From Anaerolineae bacterium (GTDB lineage: Bacteria > Chloroflexota > Anaerolineae > Aggregatilineales > Phototrophicaceae), in contig JAUZRW010000048.1 of NCBI GenBank assembly GCA_030950085.1, forward strand, positions 1 to 45,629: a stretch of DNA of 45,629 nt. Reading direction: 5' to 3'. A program made the position numbers and the translations under genes. Shown here one piece after another: positions 17,688-25,879 of the stretch (position 1 is the stretch's first letter; every line of letters starts with the position of its first letter). The notes below the pieces were generated by a model. It did not search any database. It was not told the origin of the DNA and worked only from the letters and a program-made list of their open reading frames with translations.

Positions 17688-19034
17688 TTACTTTTTGGAG
17701 TCCGGTCTACGACCCGCGACTAATGTATCTTGAAATGCTTGCAATCCATCCCAATCGCCTTGCGCTGCGTATTGCGCTTGTTCTGCCCATGTCCCAAGAC
17801 TCGGTGCAAGGCGCATTCCGGCAGCTTCTACTGCTTGACGCAAGGTATCTTCACTAGAGTTTGCTAATTTTGCAAAGGTATCAATACTCGCATTAATCAA
17901 TGCTTGCGCCATCTTCTTGCCGATACCTTCTATCTTGGTCAAGTCATCGGCTTTTGCTGCCTGCTTGGGACTTATCTTTTTCGGGGTGGATTTTGCTTTT
18001 GGTGCTGATTTCTTAGGGGTCGCAACAGTTTGTTTCTTGCCATCTGCGACACTCGTAGATTTACTAGCACCATTACCATTACTAGCTATTTTAACCTGCG
18101 CGGCTTTCTTAGCTTTCTCCATCGCTTTAAGCGACGATTCCAAAGCACTCGCACCACCCACAATATCCAGAATTTCGTTGGTAATAGCAGCTTGACGCGC
18201 CTTGTTGTATTCGAGTGTCAAATCACCCACCAAGCCAGAGGCATTGTCAGTTGCATTGTGCATCGCTGTCATACGGGCAGCATGTTCACTAGCCTGTGAT
18301 TCGAGCAGAGCTTGATACAACTGAATTTCAGTAAAACGCGGCACCATTTCTTCCAGCACGCCTTCAGCACTCGGTTCATACTCGTAGTTAATCACACCTT
18401 CACTGACTTCTGGCGCTTCTTTTACATATTCACTAGCAGCTTGATTCGCTGTGGAATCGGGTGTCAGTGGCAACCACCCTAGCACGACTGGACTTTGGGT
18501 TAACATATTGATGAAGTCTGTATACGCTAGTAGCACTTCATCAACATCACCTTGTATAAATGTGTCGATAGCAACACGCGCAATCGGTGCAACATCAGAA
18601 ACACTCGGGTTTGCTGGCAAGTCACTAAATTCGGCAATGATATCTTTGCCCATGCGAATCAGTGTATCGCGCCCCTTGCGTCCAACTGCGAGATATTTCA
18701 CGGGCTTACCAACGCGCTCTTCAAATCGTTGGACGACACGCAAAATATTCGAGTTGTATGCACCTGCCAAACCTCTATCTGAGGTGATGATAACGACCAA
18801 CACGCTCTTGGTTTCTTCGCGTTGTGCCAACAAAGGGTGCGGTATTTTACCTTTGATTGCACTTTGCACATTAATCAAAATTTCCCATGCTTTTTCCGAA
18901 TAATTACGGCTGGCAAGGGCGCGTTCTTGGGCGCGTCGTACACGGGATGCTGATACAGCCTCCAATGCACGGGTAATCTGTGCGATATTACGCACACTGC
19001 GAATTCGATTTTGAACATCTCTTGCAGAAGGCAT
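17688..19034 (-). CDS. atpG: ATP synthase F1 gamma subunit fused to a C-terminal helix-hairpin-helix domain
   Basis: Central rotor shaft of F1. Residues 1-297 are a normal gamma subunit: N-terminal PSARDVQNRIRSVRNIAQIT, the Rossmann-like middle (VVIITSDRGLAGAYNSNI) and the C-terminal helix ITNEILDIVGGASALE, where gamma usually ends. Here the chain continues by about 150 residues. There is more helix (KAMEKAKKAAQVK), then a Lys/Pro/Ser-rich linker (about 317-362). Residues about 363-440 resemble a helix-hairpin-helix domain (LTKIEGIGKKMAQALINAS, TWAEQAQYAAQGDWDGLQAF). From memory, this kind of domain is appended to ribosomal protein L21 in some bacteria. The start is the ATG at 19034 with AAAGGAG seven bases upstream; a TTG is one codon earlier. 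Confidence 0.93.
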   Translation of the reverse strand: MPSARDVQNRIRSVRNIAQITRALEAVSASRVRRAQERALASRNYSEKAWEILINVQSAIKGKIPHPLLAQREETKSVLVVIITSDRGLAGAYNSNILRVVQRFEERVGKPVKYLAVGRKGRDTLIRMGKDIIAEFSDLPANPSVSDVAPIARVAIDTFIQGDVDEVLLAYTDFINMLTQSPVVLGWLPLTPDSTANQAASEYVKEAPEVSEGVINYEYEPSAEGVLEEMVPRFTEIQLYQALLESQASEHAARMTAMHNATDNASGLVGDLTLEYNKARQAAITNEILDIVGGASALESSLKAMEKAKKAAQVKIASNGNGASKSTSVADGKKQTVATPKKSAPKAKSTPKKISPKQAAKADDLTKIEGIGKKMAQALINASIDTFAKLANSSEDTLRQAVEAAGMRLAPSLGTWAEQAQYAAQGDWDGLQAFQDTLVAGRRPDSKK

Positions 19035-19068
19035 CAAACGTCTCCTTTCTCGTTAGCGACGGAGCAAC

Positions 19069-20571
19069 TTAACTCCATGTCTCGGTAAACGTCTTGACAG
19101 CACTTTCTAATTCGCTCTTTGTTTCATCGGAAATACCATCTTTAGATTCACTACGAACTTTCTCTGCAAGCGCCGTAAATTGAGTATGGAATGCTCGCAA
19201 GAAATCGACTCGCCATGCGTTAACACGCTCAACCGGAACTTCATCCAAAGAACCATCCGTACCAGCCGCAATAACCGCAATTTGGTCTTCAATCGGCATC
19301 GGCTCGTATTGTGCTTGTTTGAACAACTCATTCAAACGCAAGCCACGTTCAAGCTGTGACTGTGTATCTTTATCAAGGTTCGAGCCAAATTGTGCAAATG
19401 CTGCAAGGTCACGGAACTGAGCCATCTGCATTTTGAGACCACCGGCTACTTTTTTCATCGCCTTAGTTTGTGCAGCACTCCCGACGCGGCTCACGCTAAT
19501 ACCTGTGTTCAATGCGGGTCGCTGACCAGAGTTAAACAATTCACCTTCAAGGTAAATCTGACCATCGGTAATCGAAATCACGTTGGTTGGAATAAATGCC
19601 GACACATCGCCTAAGAGTGTTTCAATCACGGGGAGAGCCGTCAAGCTACCCCCACCACGCTCATCACTGAGTTGGGCAGCACGTTCTAGTAGGCGGCTAT
19701 GGAGATAGAACACATCGCCGGGGAAAGCCTCGCGTCCGGGTGGGCGGCGTAGCAACAATGAAACCTGACGATAAGCATTAGCATGTTTGGACAGGTCATC
19801 ATAAATGCAGAGGGCATCCATACCATTTTCCATAAACCATTCGCCCATTGCACACCCTGCATAGGGGGCAATATATTGGAGGGCGGCAGCTTCGGATGCA
19901 GTCGCTGTCACCACAATGGTATATTCCATTGCACCTGCTTCTTCGAGCGTTGCGACGATACGGGCAATCTCACCACGACGCTTGCCGATAGCGACATAAA
20001 TGCAGTAGAGGTCTTCACCCTTCTGGTTCATGATGGTATCCGTGCCAACAGCTGTTTTACCTGTTTGGCGGTCTCCAATAATCAATTCGCGCTGACCACG
20101 ACCCACTGGAATCATAGAGTCAATGGCGAGTAGACCTGTTTGTACGGGACGGTCAACACCTTTACGTTCCATCACACCCGGCGCGATACGCTCAATATCA
20201 TAATATTCATCAAATTCAATCGGACCCTTACCATCAACAGGATTACCAAGTGCGTCCACAACGCGACCTAGCAAACCTTTACCGACTGGCACAGAGGCAA
20301 TACGCCCTAGAGGAGAAACAACATCCCCTTCCTGAATATCATCATAGTCACCCAAGATGATGACACCCACATTGTCTTTTTCGAGGTTGAAGGCGATGCC
20401 TGCGACCCCGTTTTGGAAGCGCACTAATTCGTTATAGCGCACATTCTCAAGTCCACTGATGCGTGCAATACCGTCGCCGACGACTTGGACATAGCCGACT
20501 TCAACTGCATCAACAGACGTTTCATAGCCTTCAATTTGCTTAAGAATAGAATCGTAGATACTTTCCGCCAT
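19069..20571 (-). CDS. atpA: ATP synthase F1 alpha subunit
   Basis: Non-catalytic nucleotide-binding subunit of F1 and first gene of the operon. I place the start at the ATG at 20571 ([17 protein letters not shown]), with AAGGAG six bases upstream, giving 500 residues; the frame itself continues to 20628. P-loop [10 protein letters not shown], the [24 protein letters not shown] region (in part), and the [21 protein letters not shown] segment with the arginine finger are all present. Upstream lies a divergent intergenic region with a good promoter. The Fo genes (a, c, b) and delta are absent here. Confidence 0.98.
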   Translation of the reverse strand: MAESIYDSILKQIEGYETSVDAVEVGYVQVVGDGIARISGLENVRYNELVRFQNGVAGIAFNLEKDNVGVIILGDYDDIQEGDVVSPLGRIASVPVGKGLLGRVVDALGNPVDGKGPIEFDEYYDIERIAPGVMERKGVDRPVQTGLLAIDSMIPVGRGQRELIIGDRQTGKTAVGTDTIMNQKGEDLYCIYVAIGKRRGEIARIVATLEEAGAMEYTIVVTATASEAAALQYIAPYAGCAMGEWFMENGMDALCIYDDLSKHANAYRQVSLLLRRPPGREAFPGDVFYLHSRLLERAAQLSDERGGGSLTALPVIETLLGDVSAFIPTNVISITDGQIYLEGELFNSGQRPALNTGISVSRVGSAAQTKAMKKVAGGLKMQMAQFRDLAAFAQFGSNLDKDTQSQLERGLRLNELFKQAQYEPMPIEDQIAVIAAGTDGSLDEVPVERVNAWRVDFLRAFHTQFTALAEKVRSESKDGISDETKSELESAVKTFTETWS

Positions 20572-20909
20572 TACAGGCTCCTTCAATTTGTGTAAATGTG
20601 TAGAACAGTTATAAACAGATAGCCACACACGCCATCTGTTGGAAATCCTGAATGAAATTTTGGTTGTGCAGATTGGTTAAAAACCACGAATGCAGTCTCT
20701 ATTGGCACAAAATCGCCCCTGCATTGTAACAGCAAGAAGGTCAGTTGTCCACATTTTCACAAACCAAGATTTTACACGAATGAACAAAACCATATCGGTA
20801 GCTTGCACAATTATCAAGATACAAAAAAATTCACTATTTCCGCTACTAGATTCATACCCCACAGCGATTACAATGAGGGCAAAGATTCACCATATAGGCA
20901 GAGGAAACG
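20572..20909. other. Divergent intergenic region between atpA and the proline dehydrogenase gene
   Basis: About 340 bases. It holds the 5' leader and promoter of the atp operon (20723-20751, minus strand) and, at its right end, the ribosome binding site of the proline dehydrogenase gene. Rightward and leftward short frames here have no family features. I see no RNA gene. Confidence 0.6.
20723..20751 (-). promoter_or_regulatory. Candidate sigma-70 promoter of the atpAGDC operon
   Basis: On the minus strand TGGACA (20751-20746), exactly 17 bases, then TACAAT (20728-20723). Transcription would begin near 20715, leaving a leader of about 145 bases before the atpA ATG. Confidence 0.6.
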
Positions 20910-21839
20910 TTGTCAATGCTCAAACAATCACTTTTGTATTTATCGACTGCGGCATGGGCGCAAAATATCGCTACCAATTGGTCAGTTGCCAAACGTGTAG
21001 CTCGCCGATTTGTAGCAGGCGAAACAATGGATGATGCTATTGCTGTCACACACACGCTCAACAACAAGGGAATTGAGGTCACATTAGATTTTTTAGGGGA
21101 AAGTGTCACCAGTGAATCGGACTCAGAAGCCGTCATCACAACTTATCTACAATTACTAGACCGCATCAACAGTGAACAGCTAAAATCGAGTGTGTCTATC
21201 AAGCTGACACACATTGGCTATGATATCAGTGAAGATTTAGCCGTACATAATTTACGTAAAATTTTGCAGCGTGCCAAAGCATACGCTATCAAAATCACGA
21301 TTGATATGGAAAGCACAGTCTATACCGATGCCACAATTCGCATTTATCGTACCATGCGCGATGAATATGATTTCGACAATGTAGGGACTGTGATTCAAGC
21401 CTATTTACGCCGCACAGAGGCAGATATCAAAGCACTTGCCAGCGAAGGCTCACGGATTCGGCTCTGCAAAGGCGCTTACCTTGAAGCGCCTGAACTCGCC
21501 TTCCCTGAAAAAGCGGCTGTTGATGCCAATTATGTCAAAATGGCAGATTTATTTTTGGATGCAGACAATGGCAATGGCTACCTTGAATTTGCTACTCACG
21601 ATGAAAGTATGATTCAATCGGCATTGAACATCATCGAAAAACAGAATATCTCTGCTGAGAAGTATGAATTTCAAATGTTGTATGGGGTGCGGTCTGACCG
21701 CCAGCAAGAACTCGCTGATGCAGGTCATAAAATGCGCGTTTATGTGCCATTTGGAGAGTCATGGTATCCCTACTTTGTGCGCCGATTAGCCGAACGCCCC
21801 GCGAATTTGTGGTTCTTCATGAAGAGTCTATTTCGTTAA
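20910..21839 (+). CDS. Proline dehydrogenase
   Basis: FAD-dependent oxidation of proline to pyrroline-5-carboxylate. 309 residues, the size of stand-alone monofunctional enzymes. Features of the TIM-barrel ProDH family: LDFLGESV (first strand), SIKLTHIG, KITIDMES, VIQAYLRRTEAD, RIRLCKGAYLE with the conserved KGAY, FATHDE, FQMLYGVR, and VYVPFGESWYPYFVRRLAERPAN near the C-terminus (in part: YPYFVRRLAERPAN), where the two arginines bind the substrate carboxylate. The frame may begin at the TTG at 20910 (AGAGG five bases upstream) or the ATG at 20916. The last 22 codons lie in a duplicated segment. Confidence 0.93.
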   Translation: MSMLKQSLLYLSTAAWAQNIATNWSVAKRVARRFVAGETMDDAIAVTHTLNNKGIEVTLDFLGESVTSESDSEAVITTYLQLLDRINSEQLKSSVSIKLTHIGYDISEDLAVHNLRKILQRAKAYAIKITIDMESTVYTDATIRIYRTMRDEYDFDNVGTVIQAYLRRTEADIKALASEGSRIRLCKGAYLEAPELAFPEKAAVDANYVKMADLFLDADNGNGYLEFATHDESMIQSALNIIEKQNISAEKYEFQMLYGVRSDRQQELADAGHKMRVYVPFGESWYPYFVRRLAERPANLWFFMKSLFR

Positions 21840-21922
21840 TTCAGTATACGAAAAGTAGCCGAAACAGCCCTTTTCTCTGCTAGGAAAATTTTATCGCCGA
21901 AAGGGGCTTATCAATCGGACTT
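21774..21922. repeat. 149-bp direct repeat, copy 1 (3' end of the proline dehydrogenase gene and downstream hairpin)
   Basis: About 92% identical by eye to 22678-22827. It covers the last 22 codons and stop of the proline dehydrogenase gene, the following spacer, a hairpin and the last codons of the convergent DUF433 gene. Similarity stops sharply on both sides. Confidence 0.9.
21866..21908. terminator. Hairpin after the proline dehydrogenase gene
   Basis: AGCCCTTTTC (21866-21875) pairs with GAAAGGGGCT (21899-21908), 10 bp with one G-U pair. No T-run follows, so termination efficiency is uncertain. It lies between convergent genes and is also present in the second repeat copy (22770-22813). 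Confidence 0.45.
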
Positions 21923-22213
21923 ATTTTCGTCGCTTCGCTGGCGCAGCTTTGTGAGCGTGTCGGTTTCAACATTATCATCTAGGGCTGCTTTTTCAATGCG
22001 ATTTTGTATTCGTTGTTCAATATCATCTTGATGCTCATAGTAATAAGCCAGTGCGCCATGCAGTTGTACACGGTTAATTTTGAGCCAATCAAGAATCTCT
22101 TGCTCTGTATAGCCGCCCGTGTAAGCATGTGCTACTGCCTCAACGTGAATACGAGTGCCAAAAACGACGGCACTACCCATTTCATTAATTTCTACATATT
22201 TTGTCGCTTCCAT
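21911..22213 (-). CDS. DUF433-type protein (probable antitoxin)
   Basis: 100 residues. The first 70 fit the DUF433 family of small HTH-like proteins: YVEINEMGSAVVFGTRI (usually a GxPxVxGTRI pattern), VEAVAHAYTGGYTEQEILDWL, and QLHGALAYYYEHQDDIEQRI. Such proteins are usually encoded beside DUF5615 PIN-like proteins and are taken as antitoxins; the role is inferred. ATG with GAGG seven bases upstream. The start follows the stop of the frameshifted DUF5615 gene by 9 bases. The stop and last three codons lie inside the direct repeat. Confidence 0.8.
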   Translation of the reverse strand: MEATKYVEINEMGSAVVFGTRIHVEAVAHAYTGGYTEQEILDWLKINRVQLHGALAYYYEHQDDIEQRIQNRIEKAALDDNVETDTLTKLRQRSDENKSD

Positions 22214-22222
22214 CTTTTAACC

Positions 22223-22607
22223 TCACTCTGTCAAATAGTGTATTCGGTTGTAGATATCATCTTGCAGTGTCCCCGCACCACCTTCAATCAGTGCATCTAA
22301 TTCTGTGCAGAAACGAACAATGATACCAATCGCGCCTGTGTTCTGATACTTTGCCGTCGCTCCCCAGACAATGCCAAAATGTAATTTTCCATTTGCAATC
22401 CATTGAGCATGATATACTAAAAAATCATCATCAAGTAGTGAGTAAGGTTTCTTCGCGCTGTATAGCAAGTTCCAATACTGAGGTGTCTTGAAATTTTTGA
22501 TTTGCAAGTCCCAGTTCATGGATTGATGTTGCAGTGACTCCATTTTGACGTAAAGCCTCTGCCACACGCGGATTGATTTGCTCATCAATCAAAAAATGGA
22601 TTGCCAC
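22223..22607 (-). pseudogene. DUF5615 PIN-like protein (probable toxin), frameshifted
   Basis: The first part reads from a GTG at 22607: VAIHFLIDEQINPRVAEALR, then QNGVTATSIHELGLANQKFQ and LAIQREETLLTT, followed at once by TGA. The remaining part (LDDDFLVYHAQWIANGKLHFGIV...) lies in the neighbouring frame. The break is at about 22433-22434. Removing one base there restores LLTTDDDFL, the conserved acidic motif of the family. DUF5615 proteins have a PIN-like nuclease fold. The downstream frame alone is open from 22588 but its first 60 residues are out-of-frame nonsense. An assembly error could also explain the break. Confidence 0.85.
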
Positions 22608-22677
22608 AAATTATGCTTTCTATCGAGACCAGTAATTTATGTCTATATTATCATGAATTCTAGTTTTACAGAGAAAG

Positions 22678-22827
22678 TTTGTGCGCCGCCTAACCGAACG
22701 CCCTGCGAATTTAAGGTTTTTCATGAAGAGTCTATTTCGTTAATTCAGTATACAAAAAGTAGCCGAAACAGCCCTTTTCTCTGCTGCGAAAGTTTTATCG
22801 CCGAAAAAGGGCTTATCAATCGGACTT
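22678..22827. repeat. 150-bp direct repeat, copy 2 (relic of the proline dehydrogenase 3' end)
   Basis: Second copy of 21774-21922 with about a dozen differences. It still reads VRRLTERPANLRFFMKSLFR followed by TAA in frame, matching the true C-terminus except Ala to Thr and Trp to Arg. It also carries the hairpin AGCCCTTTTC / GAAAAAGGGCT. No start codon or body of a proline dehydrogenase gene precedes it. Confidence 0.9.
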
Positions 22828-22902
22828 GGTTGCATCACAAATGCACGCCAGATAATTCGATTTCATCTAAGGTGCTGAAATGCTAAAAGACTGACACGCT
22901 CC

Positions 22903-23721
22903 CTAATCTTCTTCGCCGAGTTCCATAGACCGTTGATACGCTGCCCAGACTGCTTCGGCAACTGCTGTCCGAAAACCTTGTTTTTCCATCTCAAACAAAC
23001 CGGCTGCGGTTGTTCCGCCGGGGCTGGTCACATTATTTCGTAGAATCGTCGGGTGGGTATCGGAATCAATGGCATATAAAATCGACCCTTTGAAGGTTTG
23101 TAGCACCAGTTTTTCCGAATGTTTGCGGCTAAACCCCATACGGACTCCGGCATCAACCATTGATTCGATGAACATAAAGACAAAACCGGGACCACTACCA
23201 CTTAATGCCGTTGCCATATCAAGGAAACGTTCATCATCAACATAAATATCTTCACCTAATGCCGATAGAATCGCCTGTGCTTGGCGCTTATGTTCGTCCA
23301 TCACCTCGTAGGTGGCTGTCCACACGCTGATGCCTTGTCCGATTTGTCCCGGTGTGTTGGGCATGGCACGTACAATACGCGAATTATGGACATCTTCAGC
23401 AATACTGCGGATTTTGATACCTGCAACAATGCTCAATATCAACGGAATCGAATCCGCACGACCACGAATTTCATGTAAGGCACGTTCTAACTGCTGCGGC
23501 TTGACACATAAAACCAATACATCAGCATTTTCTGCCGCTTCGACATTGCTCGTGGTATAGCGGATACCGAGTTTATCGACCAATTCTTTCCCACGCGGTT
23601 CATGGGGGTCAGACGCGATGATTTGTTGTGCTGTCACTAAATTGCGCTCTATCATGCCAGCAATCATCGTGCCGCCCATGATGCCTGCCCCAATGAAGGC
23701 GACGTTATACCCCTCAAACAT
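22903..23721 (-). CDS. proC: Pyrroline-5-carboxylate reductase
   Basis: Reduces pyrroline-5-carboxylate to proline with NAD(P)H, the last step of proline biosynthesis. 272 residues. N-terminal Rossmann motif VAFIGAGIMGGTMIAGMI, VLVLCVKPQ, VRAMPNTPGQIGQG, and the C-terminal signature SPGGTTAAGLFEMEKQGFR, with ALSGSGPGFVFMFIESM in the dimer region. The length is normal and the ATG start fits. It sits 6 bases downstream of the MenC-like gene on the same strand, so the two are probably co-transcribed. The proline-degrading gene is nearby on the other strand. Confidence 0.96.
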   Translation of the reverse strand: MFEGYNVAFIGAGIMGGTMIAGMIERNLVTAQQIIASDPHEPRGKELVDKLGIRYTTSNVEAAENADVLVLCVKPQQLERALHEIRGRADSIPLILSIVAGIKIRSIAEDVHNSRIVRAMPNTPGQIGQGISVWTATYEVMDEHKRQAQAILSALGEDIYVDDERFLDMATALSGSGPGFVFMFIESMVDAGVRMGFSRKHSEKLVLQTFKGSILYAIDSDTHPTILRNNVTSPGGTTAAGLFEMEKQGFRTAVAEAVWAAYQRSMELGEED

Positions 23722-23727
23722 AATCCA

Positions 23728-24882
23728 TTACCCTAACTGATATGATTTCTCTTTTTCCCATGTGGCAACTGCTTCTTCCAGTCTATCGCGTTGCACCTCA
23801 ACACCGATACCTATTCCATCGGCAACCGCTAATGTACTCTCCTCACCGAGTACAAACGGCGGTTCAGTCAAATCAGGGTCAAAGTAACGGTCTGTCGCGC
23901 TAATATCAGACGGCATGGTCACAGCAGGCAATGATGCCAAGGATATATTCGCTGCACGCCCAACGCCAACTTCTAACATACCCCCAACCCACAACGGCAG
24001 GTCATGTTCAACACAAACATTATAAATATCAAGGCACTCAGCAAAGCCACCGACACGCGCAGGTTTCAGATTCAGAATGCCAATTGCCCCAACTTCAATT
24101 GCCAAGCGCAAATCATTGACATTTTTGATACTTTCATCAAGGCAGATAGGCGTTTTCATCCGTTTGGCAAATTTGCTGTGTTCGTAAATATCATCATGAC
24201 TCAATGGCTGCTCAATCATCAGCAAATCATAGTCATCCAATTGTGCCAGATGGTCAGCATCGGCAAGAGTATAAGCACTATTAGCATCTAACATAATCAT
24301 CGTATCGGGATAGCGATTGCGCGTTGCCTTCGCAATATCAATATCCTGACCCGGCTTAATCTTTAGTTTGATGCGGTTATAACCTTGTCCCACGCGCTTA
24401 TCAATTATGGCAAATAAATCATCCATCGTGGGTTGCAAACCGATACTGACACCGACAGTTGCTTTGCCTCGTGATTCATGCCCATCAGGTAGATATGAAG
24501 CAAGCAAATCCGTCAAGCGCAAATCATTAGCCTTGGCAAAAGCATCCCATACAGCCGCTTCTAGCCCATGTTTAGCATGTTCGTGATAGCGAATGACACG
24601 CAAAATCTCACGTATTTCTCGTGGGTCGGTAATCGTCTTACCCTTTACTAGCCCTAGCATATAATTATGAAGAATATGATGCGCTGTTCCCATTGTTTCC
24701 CCTGTATAGCCGGGGTCAGGCGCGGCAGAACATTCTCCCCAACCTGAAATGCCGTTTTCCGTCACTACCTCTATAGCAATAGCACCCTTATACGGTTCCA
24801 TGCCAAAACTTGTCCGCAGGGGTTCAACCAGTGGTAGCGCAATCGGATACAGTTTAATGTCTTTTATCGAAATAGATTTCAT
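23728..24882 (-). CDS. MenC-like enolase-superfamily enzyme (o-succinylbenzoate synthase / N-succinylamino acid racemase)
   Basis: 384 residues. The muconate-lactonising subgroup layout is clear: KLKIKPG with the KxK catalytic lysines, metal ligands in MLDANSAY, MIEQPL and CLDESI, and the second catalytic Lys in LNLKPARVGG. The capping domain is at the N-terminus (LRTSFGMEPYKGAIAIEV). This is the OSBS/NSAR family, whose members make o-succinylbenzoate for menaquinone or racemise N-succinyl amino acids, or do both. No other men genes are in the window. The adjacent GNAT gene favours the racemase role; this is an inference from known gene neighbourhoods. Confidence 0.88.
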   Translation of the reverse strand: MKSISIKDIKLYPIALPLVEPLRTSFGMEPYKGAIAIEVVTENGISGWGECSAAPDPGYTGETMGTAHHILHNYMLGLVKGKTITDPREIREILRVIRYHEHAKHGLEAAVWDAFAKANDLRLTDLLASYLPDGHESRGKATVGVSIGLQPTMDDLFAIIDKRVGQGYNRIKLKIKPGQDIDIAKATRNRYPDTMIMLDANSAYTLADADHLAQLDDYDLLMIEQPLSHDDIYEHSKFAKRMKTPICLDESIKNVNDLRLAIEVGAIGILNLKPARVGGFAECLDIYNVCVEHDLPLWVGGMLEVGVGRAANISLASLPAVTMPSDISATDRYFDPDLTEPPFVLGEESTLAVADGIGIGVEVQRDRLEEAVATWEKEKSYQLG

Positions 24883-25025
24883 GTTTCATTCTCGCTTCTT
24901 TTATGTATTTGAAATTCTTTGATACCCGTATATAAGGCTTAGGCAATTGACCGTTTCGGGCGCACACAAGGGTACGCCCCTACAATTCTTGCTTGGATTT
25001 TTTCTAGTATTCTTGTAACTCTACC
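24883..25025. repeat. Intergenic stretch with interspersed element core (copy 2)
   Basis: At about 24936-24990 the sequence gcttaggcaattgaccg, then TTTCGGGCGCACACAAGGGT and ACGCCCCTACAATTCT, matches the core of the element at 7575-7658 with small gaps. The GGGCG...CGCCC arms can pair. The outer terminal repeats seen in copy 1 are not conserved here. Confidence 0.6.
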
Positions 25026-25868
25026 TCATGTAAAATCAAATGTGCCATCGTCGTGGGTGAATACATAGAATACCCGATTTTCAAGTCGCGTAAAATCAGT
25101 AGCAATGTATCTCGCCTCTAAAAGATGCTGGAAACTCAATCGCACATGGTCGCGCCAACGTTGTGCTAAGTCGGAGTCAATATTGATAATAGGTTGAAAC
25201 TCAATCGGTATTTCAAGCCGAATGATTGCGTGCTTCGGCAAACGAAATTCTTGTGGAACAAGCAAACCATTCGGCGAGAGACTGACGACGTTTGCCACAG
25301 GAGTGTTACTCAGGTCTAATTCAGGGTGATTTTTTACATGAGGGTGGCGCACCCACCAATTCATGACAAGACGGTCTGCGCCTAATACCGAATCAGCCGA
25401 AGCCATCCCAAAGTAATCTTCAAAATATTTCTGCCCCACAGCCCCTAGTTTATGCAGATTCAGGTAAGCGTTGCGCGAAAGTAGTGGGTCAAATGTCCAT
25501 GTCACCAATTGGATGCCGTGTTGTCGAGCATACTTTGCTTGTGCCAATTTGAGATTTTCGCCAATTTTGTGACCACGATATTGCGGCAAAACAACCATCC
25601 GTTTTGACATAATTAACATTCGCTCTGGAGCATTTTGATGATTTTCGCATTTGATATCCGCCCCTAGAAAACCGAGCAACATTCCAACCATTTTATCACC
25701 CACAAACGCGCCATGAAGATGACCGCCATAATTTGTTATTGAGGTCAACATATGACTTGGCACTAAATCACCCATATTTTCACCCCAATAGACCTTCTGC
25801 AAGTCTACAGCGGCTGCCATTTCCTCTGGCGTATATAACCTACGAATTGTAATTTCAACACCCGTCAT
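25026..25868 (-). CDS. GNAT-superfamily N-acyltransferase (COG3375-like)
   Basis: 280 residues. N-terminal GNAT fold with the acyl-CoA binding segment in MVVLPQYRGHKIGENLKLAQA, preceded by a strand with HGAFVGDKMVGMLLGF. WTFDPLLSRNAYLNLHKLGA follows, a stretch typical of the predicted acetyltransferases found beside MenC/NSAR genes. In Geobacillus a GNAT neighbour of NSAR is a succinyl-CoA:D-amino acid N-succinyltransferase. The same role here is plausible but unproven. About 140 bases, including a repeat core, separate it from the downstream MenC-like gene. Confidence 0.85.
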   Translation of the reverse strand: MTGVEITIRRLYTPEEMAAAVDLQKVYWGENMGDLVPSHMLTSITNYGGHLHGAFVGDKMVGMLLGFLGADIKCENHQNAPERMLIMSKRMVVLPQYRGHKIGENLKLAQAKYARQHGIQLVTWTFDPLLSRNAYLNLHKLGAVGQKYFEDYFGMASADSVLGADRLVMNWWVRHPHVKNHPELDLSNTPVANVVSLSPNGLLVPQEFRLPKHAIIRLEIPIEFQPIINIDSDLAQRWRDHVRLSFQHLLEARYIATDFTRLENRVFYVFTHDDGTFDFT

Positions 25869-25879
25869 AACTCAAATTC

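Noticed and set aside
22420-22445. Programmed frameshift or selenocysteine at the UGA in the DUF5615 gene
   Set aside because: No slippery site or Shine-Dalgarno-like stimulator is visible, and no selenocysteine machinery or SECIS-like hairpin follows; a simple one-base insertion explains it.
22223-22588. Treating the open frame as an intact 121-residue protein
   Set aside because: Its first 60 residues are out-of-frame translation of the true DUF5615 N-terminus, which is read in the neighbouring frame from 22607.
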